Assembly (NCBI GenBank): GCA_008080615.1
Contig: VIKJ01000070.1
Location: forward strand, 1-10,865
Length of the DNA stretch: 10,865 nt
Direction of reading: 5' to 3'
Source of the DNA: Chitinophagaceae bacterium
GTDB taxonomy: Bacteria > Bacteroidota > Bacteroidia > Chitinophagales > Chitinophagaceae
The translations under genes were made by a program, and so were the position numbers. The notes beneath the pieces are model-generated. The model had not been told where the DNA came from, did not search any database, and saw nothing but the letters and a program-made list of their open reading frames with translations. This document shows, one piece after another, positions 7,152-10,865 of this stretch; the stretch's first letter is position 1, and the number at the start of each line of letters is the position of its first letter.

Positions 7152-7919
7152 TTATTTAAAATTTCTAATTTTCCAATTAGAGATTTTTCTAGCAGTTTTT
7201 GTAATTCTTGATGTATCAAAATGTCTTAGTCTGTCAAAATTTTTAAAATCTTCTTCTAAAAATTTAAACTCATTGCTAAATAATTCATTTCTATCTTTAA
7301 GTGAAATTATACTACTAGAGGAACTACCTTTCATATAAAATGAAGTAACTGTTACATCTATTTGTTTAAAACTAGCTTTAGATAAAAAGCAATTAACAAA
7401 GAATGCCCAATCTGAAATTATTCTATAATGCTCGTAAAAACCGCCAAGCTTTTCTAATAATACTCTTTTTGTAAAAGTGGCAGGATGAGGAATAAAGGAA
7501 TGCTGGAAATAGTAAAGCGAAATAGGTTCTTCAAATTTTGAAATCCAACTTTGCTTTTCATCAAAAGCAAATAAATTTCCAAAATATATATCAAAATTAG
7601 ATTTTTCCATTTTTATAACAACCTCAGCAATAACATCGTGATTGTATAAATAATCTCCCGAATTTAAGAAAAGACAATATTCACCAGTAGCATTCATCCA
7701 TCCTTTATTCATTGCATGATAAATCCCATTATCTTTTTCAGAAATAAAACAGTCAATATGAGAATCATACTGTTCAATTAACTCTTTAGATCCATCAGTA
7801 CTACCACCATCAATGACGATGTATTCAATATTATTATAAGTCTGATTAATAACTGAATCAATAGTTTTCTTTATTTGAGAAAAATTATTAAATACAACAG
7901 TAATAATTGAAATTTTCAA
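7152..7919 (-). CDS. GT2-family glycosyltransferase
   Basis: A 255-residue inverting GT-A enzyme of the WcaA/WcaE-like kind. The N-terminus KISIITVVFNN is the usual first strand and nucleotide loop. Then come INQTYNNIEYIVIDGGSTDGS (24-44, with Asp37 binding the nucleotide), SEKDNGIYHAMNKG (60-73) and the metal-site segment FLNSGDY at 84-90. Further on, FIPHPATFTKR and the downstream DWAFFVN segment supply the acceptor side and probable base. It should add one sugar to a lipid-linked intermediate at the cytoplasmic membrane face. The start is TTG at 7919-7917, embedded in the TGA stop of the WavE-type gene (TTGA, 4-base overlap). An in-frame stop at 7940-7938 and the absence of any ATG support this start. 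The C-terminal tail is basic (KISNWKIRNFK). Confidence 0.9.
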   Translation of the reverse strand: MKISIITVVFNNFSQIKKTIDSVINQTYNNIEYIVIDGGSTDGSKELIEQYDSHIDCFISEKDNGIYHAMNKGWMNATGEYCLFLNSGDYLYNHDVIAEVVIKMEKSNFDIYFGNLFAFDEKQSWISKFEEPISLYYFQHSFIPHPATFTKRVLLEKLGGFYEHYRIISDWAFFVNCFLSKASFKQIDVTVTSFYMKGSSSSSIISLKDRNELFSNEFKFLEEDFKNFDRLRHFDTSRITKTARKISNWKIRNFK

Positions 7920-9019
7920 GATAATAATTGATTTTTTCTATTTGATAATATTATATCTGTAAAATTTAATGTAGAATCAATTTCAAATCCATCAATACTA
8001 TTAGTAGAATTTAAAATTAACCAATCTCTAAAATAAAGTTCCTGAGAAGTTCTAATGGCATCATAAGACAGCCATCTATTCTCAAGTACAGAATATTTCG
8101 GCCAAAAAAGATCTATAGTTTCTTTATCAATTATTATAAACAGCTTCGATATTAATTCTAAACTTTTATTAATATCCCATGACCAATCAACACCTAATTT
8201 ATCTAAATAGTTGGTGACTAAATATACTTCACATATTCTTTCTTTAGAAAATGACATAATATTCTTAGGATCTACGGTTATTGTGTGCCTCGAATCTAAT
8301 GTACATTCCCAGAAATTTAACATATCAGAAATTTCGCCAAATATCATCATATCGGAAACACTATACAAACGATATTTGAAGGTATTGAAACTTAAGGCAA
8401 TAAGTCGAGCCTGTTGAATTTCTTTATTTACAGGTGGAAAAACATCGAGTAAATTGAGTAAATATTCTTCTATGTTCGGAGCATACATTCTTTGATCAGT
8501 TCGAGTTTTCATTACATATTTTGCTCCCAATTGTTTTGCTTTAAGAATTCCTGACAATGAAGAAACTATTTGGTAATTGATATTCCCAATGCCTGCATTC
8601 GCAGGTTTTTTATTCAAAATAAGATGTATAAAATCATTATCATAAAAAGCTTCAGGAATATTTTGATCTTCCCAGGTAGACAGTATTATTATTGCTTGTT
8701 TAAAATGTTTACGATACAGATCAATAGTGTTTTTTGTAAAATCATTCTCAAATACAATTGGCCCTTGAATAACTATAGCTGTTAAAGGTATTTTTTTGAA
8801 ATTATCAGAGTATGTATTTAACGAGTTTGTTGAAATAGGTCTTTGATGATATGTTGTATAGCTATTAGATATTTTTTCACTTTTTCTAAGTAATAATTGG
8901 ATAAAATAATTTACTTCATCCTTTTTGTTTAACCCATTTATTATGAGACGAAAGCAAAAGCTCTTTATTTTTTTTATAGCCAATAAAAAGAATTGAGGAA
9001 TGGCATTAAACATATTCAT
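7916..9019 (-). CDS. WavE-family polysaccharide synthesis protein (putative glycosyltransferase)
   Basis: A 367-residue protein that matches the WavE lipopolysaccharide-synthesis family by motif recall. The core has TAIVIQGPI at 80-88, a FTKNTIDLYRKHF helix (94-106), AIIILSTWE at 109-117, NINYQIVSSLSGI at 146-158, GAKYVMKTRTDQRMY at 165-179 (the Asp of TRTD is a candidate metal or nucleotide ligand) and VSDMMIFG at 221-228. WavE was first linked to Vibrio cholerae LPS core synthesis, but the biochemical reaction is not firmly established as far as I know. A nucleotide-sugar transferase role is likely. About 75 N-terminal residues before the core are hydrophobic and basic, and may tie the protein to the membrane. 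It starts with ATG 2 bases after the previous stop; a second ATG lies two codons on. Confidence 0.85.
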   Translation of the reverse strand: MNMFNAIPQFFLLAIKKIKSFCFRLIINGLNKKDEVNYFIQLLLRKSEKISNSYTTYHQRPISTNSLNTYSDNFKKIPLTAIVIQGPIVFENDFTKNTIDLYRKHFKQAIIILSTWEDQNIPEAFYDNDFIHLILNKKPANAGIGNINYQIVSSLSGILKAKQLGAKYVMKTRTDQRMYAPNIEEYLLNLLDVFPPVNKEIQQARLIALSFNTFKYRLYSVSDMMIFGEISDMLNFWECTLDSRHTITVDPKNIMSFSKERICEVYLVTNYLDKLGVDWSWDINKSLELISKLFIIIDKETIDLFWPKYSVLENRWLSYDAIRTSQELYFRDWLILNSTNSIDGFEIDSTLNFTDIILSNRKNQLLS

Positions 9020-9021
9020 TA

Positions 9022-10161
9022 TTATGAACGTAATTTTTTAAAAAATTTTATTAGCGAAATATTTTTAAAGTAAATAAAATTCAAGTGATTACAATTAAGT
9101 AACAACCAAATATAGATTTTCGATGGTTTTATCTCTTTTAAAATTTTTTTTTGATATTCTAGTAGGTAATAATACTCCAATTTGTCGCCAGAAGTATATT
9201 TACCATTCTTGAATACTTTTTGATGATAGACTGAATTATATGAAATGTGGACAGCTAAGCTTTCTTCTAAAAAACAAAATGCCAAATTGTTCAAGTTCTT
9301 ATGCTTATTAATTGGAACCTCATCAAAATTATCTACAAATAAATCTTTATTATTAATTATATTAAAGTAAGTAGTATAGTTAATCACAAAGAAACTGTTG
9401 CAGAAATAACGGTTATTAACATAAGCAAACTCATTTTTAGAAATATTCGAAATAAACTGTTTAAAATTAAGTAAAATAGAATCATTAATTAATTCTGAAT
9501 ATTGAATACTAGTTCTCACTGGATGTATACCTTTATAGTCGTAGTTTAACTGATTTATTTCTTCCCAGTATTTATTCTCATTCCATTGTCCATCGAATGA
9601 ACGAATTTTACTATTAATTACTTTATAATCATTCCCCCATATTTGCTCAGGGATTGAATCATTTGCCAATAATTTATTTATTTGATCATAAAAGGACTTA
9701 TCAAATAGTTGTTTAGCAAAGTAATTCCAGCTAGGAATGCCAGTGGAAAGATTAAGCGTTGTAAGTAAAGCATTCCCACTTTCTATAACGGTTTCGGAAT
9801 TTTGTAATATTTTGTATAAACTATCTGAAGAAACAAGAATATCCTCATCGCATTTAACAAAATATTTGAAATCAGTGGTTGAATATGTTTTAAATATCTT
9901 ATCCAATTTCAACATATATGTAACTGGGCTTTTAAGAATTTCAAAATCAATACCTGAAAATAATACCTTTTTTAAAAGCCAATATCGTAATGAATATTTC
10001 TCAGAAGTAGCTAAAACTATTTTGCATTGTGATTTTAAGACAGGGTATTTTCTAAGTGCTAAAAGAACATACAATAGTGTTGTAATGGAAAATTCTATTT
10101 TTCGGTATTGCAGTATGCAAAATAAATATTGTTTTTTATACACCTTATTATTAATTTCCAA
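9022..10161 (-). CDS. putative GT-A-like glycosyltransferase with KCDED motif (family not named)
   Basis: A 379-residue protein that I do not recognise as a named family. YLFCILQYRKIEF, then strands CKIVLATS (46-53) and IDFEILKSP (71-79), lead to KYFVKCDEDILVSS at 99-112. This is laid out like the DxD-bearing strand of GT-A nucleotide-sugar transferases, so Asp105 and Asp107 are candidate metal ligands. EQIWGNDYKVI (172-182), GIHPVRTS (211-218) and NFDEVPIN (288-295) look like further conserved loops. The C-terminal 30 residues are hydrophobic and basic, suggesting peripheral membrane contact. The start is TTG at 10161-10159, right after an in-frame TGA and inside the end of the nucleotidyltransferase gene (11-base overlap). 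A GTG at 10143-10141 is the alternative. A run of nine A on the coding strand (9152-9144) could be slippage-prone. Confidence 0.7.
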   Translation of the reverse strand: MEINNKVYKKQYLFCILQYRKIEFSITTLLYVLLALRKYPVLKSQCKIVLATSEKYSLRYWLLKKVLFSGIDFEILKSPVTYMLKLDKIFKTYSTTDFKYFVKCDEDILVSSDSLYKILQNSETVIESGNALLTTLNLSTGIPSWNYFAKQLFDKSFYDQINKLLANDSIPEQIWGNDYKVINSKIRSFDGQWNENKYWEEINQLNYDYKGIHPVRTSIQYSELINDSILLNFKQFISNISKNEFAYVNNRYFCNSFFVINYTTYFNIINNKDLFVDNFDEVPINKHKNLNNLAFCFLEESLAVHISYNSVYHQKVFKNGKYTSGDKLEYYYLLEYQKKILKEIKPSKIYIWLLLNCNHLNFIYFKNISLIKFFKKLRS

Positions 10162-10865
10162 TCAAATATTTATTTAAATCCTCTGGAGTACCCAAACCAT
10201 GCATTTCTTCAAATTTAATATTATAAATGCCAATTTTTTTACACTCAGCAATTGTATAATTATATACAGGACAAGTATAAAATTCATTATTTACTCGATC
10301 GTTATTAATGATCATATCAATAGCTCCATTTACAAAATCACTCCCTTTACAAAATAAGTAAATCCCTACTGTAGCATATTGAGAAATTGCTTTTTTTTCT
10401 TGTACATGTGTTACAAAACCTTTGTCATCTAATTTTGCAAATGACCATTTAGGATTTAATTCATAGTCGGTAAAAGTAAGTATTGACCCATCTAACTGCC
10501 TTTTCGTGCAATCATTTACAAAATCTTGAACAGATATATCAACTATTTGGTCGGAGTTGGCAATTAATAAAGGGTTACTATCATTTATATATTTTCGTGC
10601 ATATAAAACAGTGCAAGCTGTACCTTCTGTTAGTTTATCTATTGGAATAAAAACTGCATTATAGTTTTGTAAAATATTTTGAACAGTAACTGCTTCCTTT
10701 TCCAAATGATCCTTTCTGCCAATTAATATATAACGTGCATTTTCACAAGCTAAATTTTCCATTACCCTTTCTATCATGGGTTTATTAAGAACATCAATAA
10801 AAGGTTTAGGTTTTGAATACCCTGCTTCAGAAAAACGGCTTCCTAAACCAGCCATAGGAATTACA
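10151..10865 (-). CDS. sugar-1-phosphate nucleotidyltransferase, 5' end outside the window
   Basis: The frame is open to the right edge, reading VIP before the ATG at 10855, so that ATG is internal. The true start probably lies only a few codons beyond the edge, since relatives begin shortly before IPMAGLGSRF. Counting that Met as 1: GLGSRF at 3-8 with KPKPFIDVLNKPMI at 15-28 form the nucleotide-binding signature of the RmlA/GlmU-like NTP_transferase fold. TEGTA is at 76-80, ANSDQ at 99-103 contains the metal-binding Asp, EKK at 153-155 has the sugar-phosphate Lys region, and LGTPEDLNKYL closes the protein. It should join an NTP to a sugar-1-phosphate (or similar phosphate) to make an activated donor in the cytoplasm. 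Base and sugar cannot be read. It is the first visible gene of the operon; downstream translation starts inside its last codons. Confidence 0.87.
   Translation of the reverse strand, partial: VIPMAGLGSRFSEAGYSKPKPFIDVLNKPMIERVMENLACENARYILIGRKDHLEKEAVTVQNILQNYNAVFIPIDKLTEGTACTVLYARKYINDSNPLLIANSDQIVDISVQDFVNDCTKRQLDGSILTFTDYELNPKWSFAKLDDKGFVTHVQEKKAISQYATVGIYLFCKGSDFVNGAIDMIINNDRVNNEFYTCPVYNYTIAECKKIGIYNIKFEEMHGLGTPEDLNKYLIGN

Larger units (their letters stand above)
1..10865 (-). other. tightly packed polysaccharide biosynthesis operon segment
   Basis: All twelve genes point left. Successive spacings from the right are: 11-base overlap, 2-base gap, 4-base overlap, 14-base gap, 13-base gap, 1-base overlap, 3-base gap, 4-base gap, 1-base overlap, 8-base overlap and 3-base gap. 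No intergenic stretch is long enough for a promoter plus leader or for a hairpin terminator, so one transcript from a promoter to the right of the window is the simplest reading. Neither edge is an operon end. Confidence 0.85.

Noticed and set aside
8211..8785. Two plus-strand open frames (68 and 71 codons)
   Set aside because: They are antisense to the WavE-type gene, without motifs or a plausible start context.
9737..10177. Plus-strand open frame of 146 codons
   Set aside because: It lies opposite the 379-residue protein and the nucleotidyltransferase, has no recognisable domain, and runs against the direction of every supported gene.
1..10865. Mobile elements, CRISPR arrays, tRNA or attachment sites
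   Set aside because: I saw no transposase, terminal inverted repeats, regular direct repeats or tRNA-like cloverleaf, and almost every base is assigned to coding sequence.

Overview
The window is an internal piece of a surface-polysaccharide (O-antigen or capsule type) biosynthesis operon. Every gene lies on the minus strand, so transcription runs from the right edge (10865) to the left edge (1). Twelve genes fill it almost without gaps: spacings range from an 11-base overlap to a 14-base gap. There is no room for internal promoters or terminators, and I see no RNA gene, insertion sequence, CRISPR array or integrase. The DNA is very AT-rich (about 30% GC by hand counts of sampled lines), and I see no strong Shine-Dalgarno sequence ahead of most starts. 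This, with the gene content, suggests an AT-rich Gram-negative. Bacteroidota is my best guess. The unusually many TTG and GTG starts leave other groups with AT-rich O-antigen loci, such as Leptospira, open. The organism call is weak.

In transcription order: the 3' part of a sugar-1-phosphate nucleotidyltransferase (10865-10151); an unassigned GT-A-like protein with a KCDED motif (10161-9022); a WavE-family protein (9019-7916); a GT2 glycosyltransferase (7919-7152); a decayed NAD-dependent sugar-nucleotide epimerase (7137-6198); a left-handed beta-helix acyltransferase (6184-5603); a second unassigned GT-A-like protein with an RGAGYWLWKP motif (5603-4674); a class I SAM methyltransferase (4670-3927); an intact extended-SDR epimerase/dehydratase (3922-2861); two complete GT-B glycosyltransferases (2861-1716 and 1723-605); and the N-terminal 200 residues of a third GT-B enzyme (601 to the edge).

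Together they would activate a sugar, epimerise or otherwise modify a nucleotide sugar, assemble an oligosaccharide with up to seven transferases, and decorate it with acyl and methyl groups. No flippase (Wzx), polymerase (Wzy), priming transferase or chain-length regulator lies inside the window; these would have to be elsewhere.

The clearest anomaly is the epimerase at 6198-7137. Its conserved pieces sit in three successive reading frames. Two internal deletions explain this: one just after the Rossmann glycine motif and one in the C-terminal region. It is a pseudogene in an otherwise intact, tightly coupled operon. A second oddity is that half of the intact genes with a visible start use TTG or GTG. 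I found no evidence of a wholly new type of system here.
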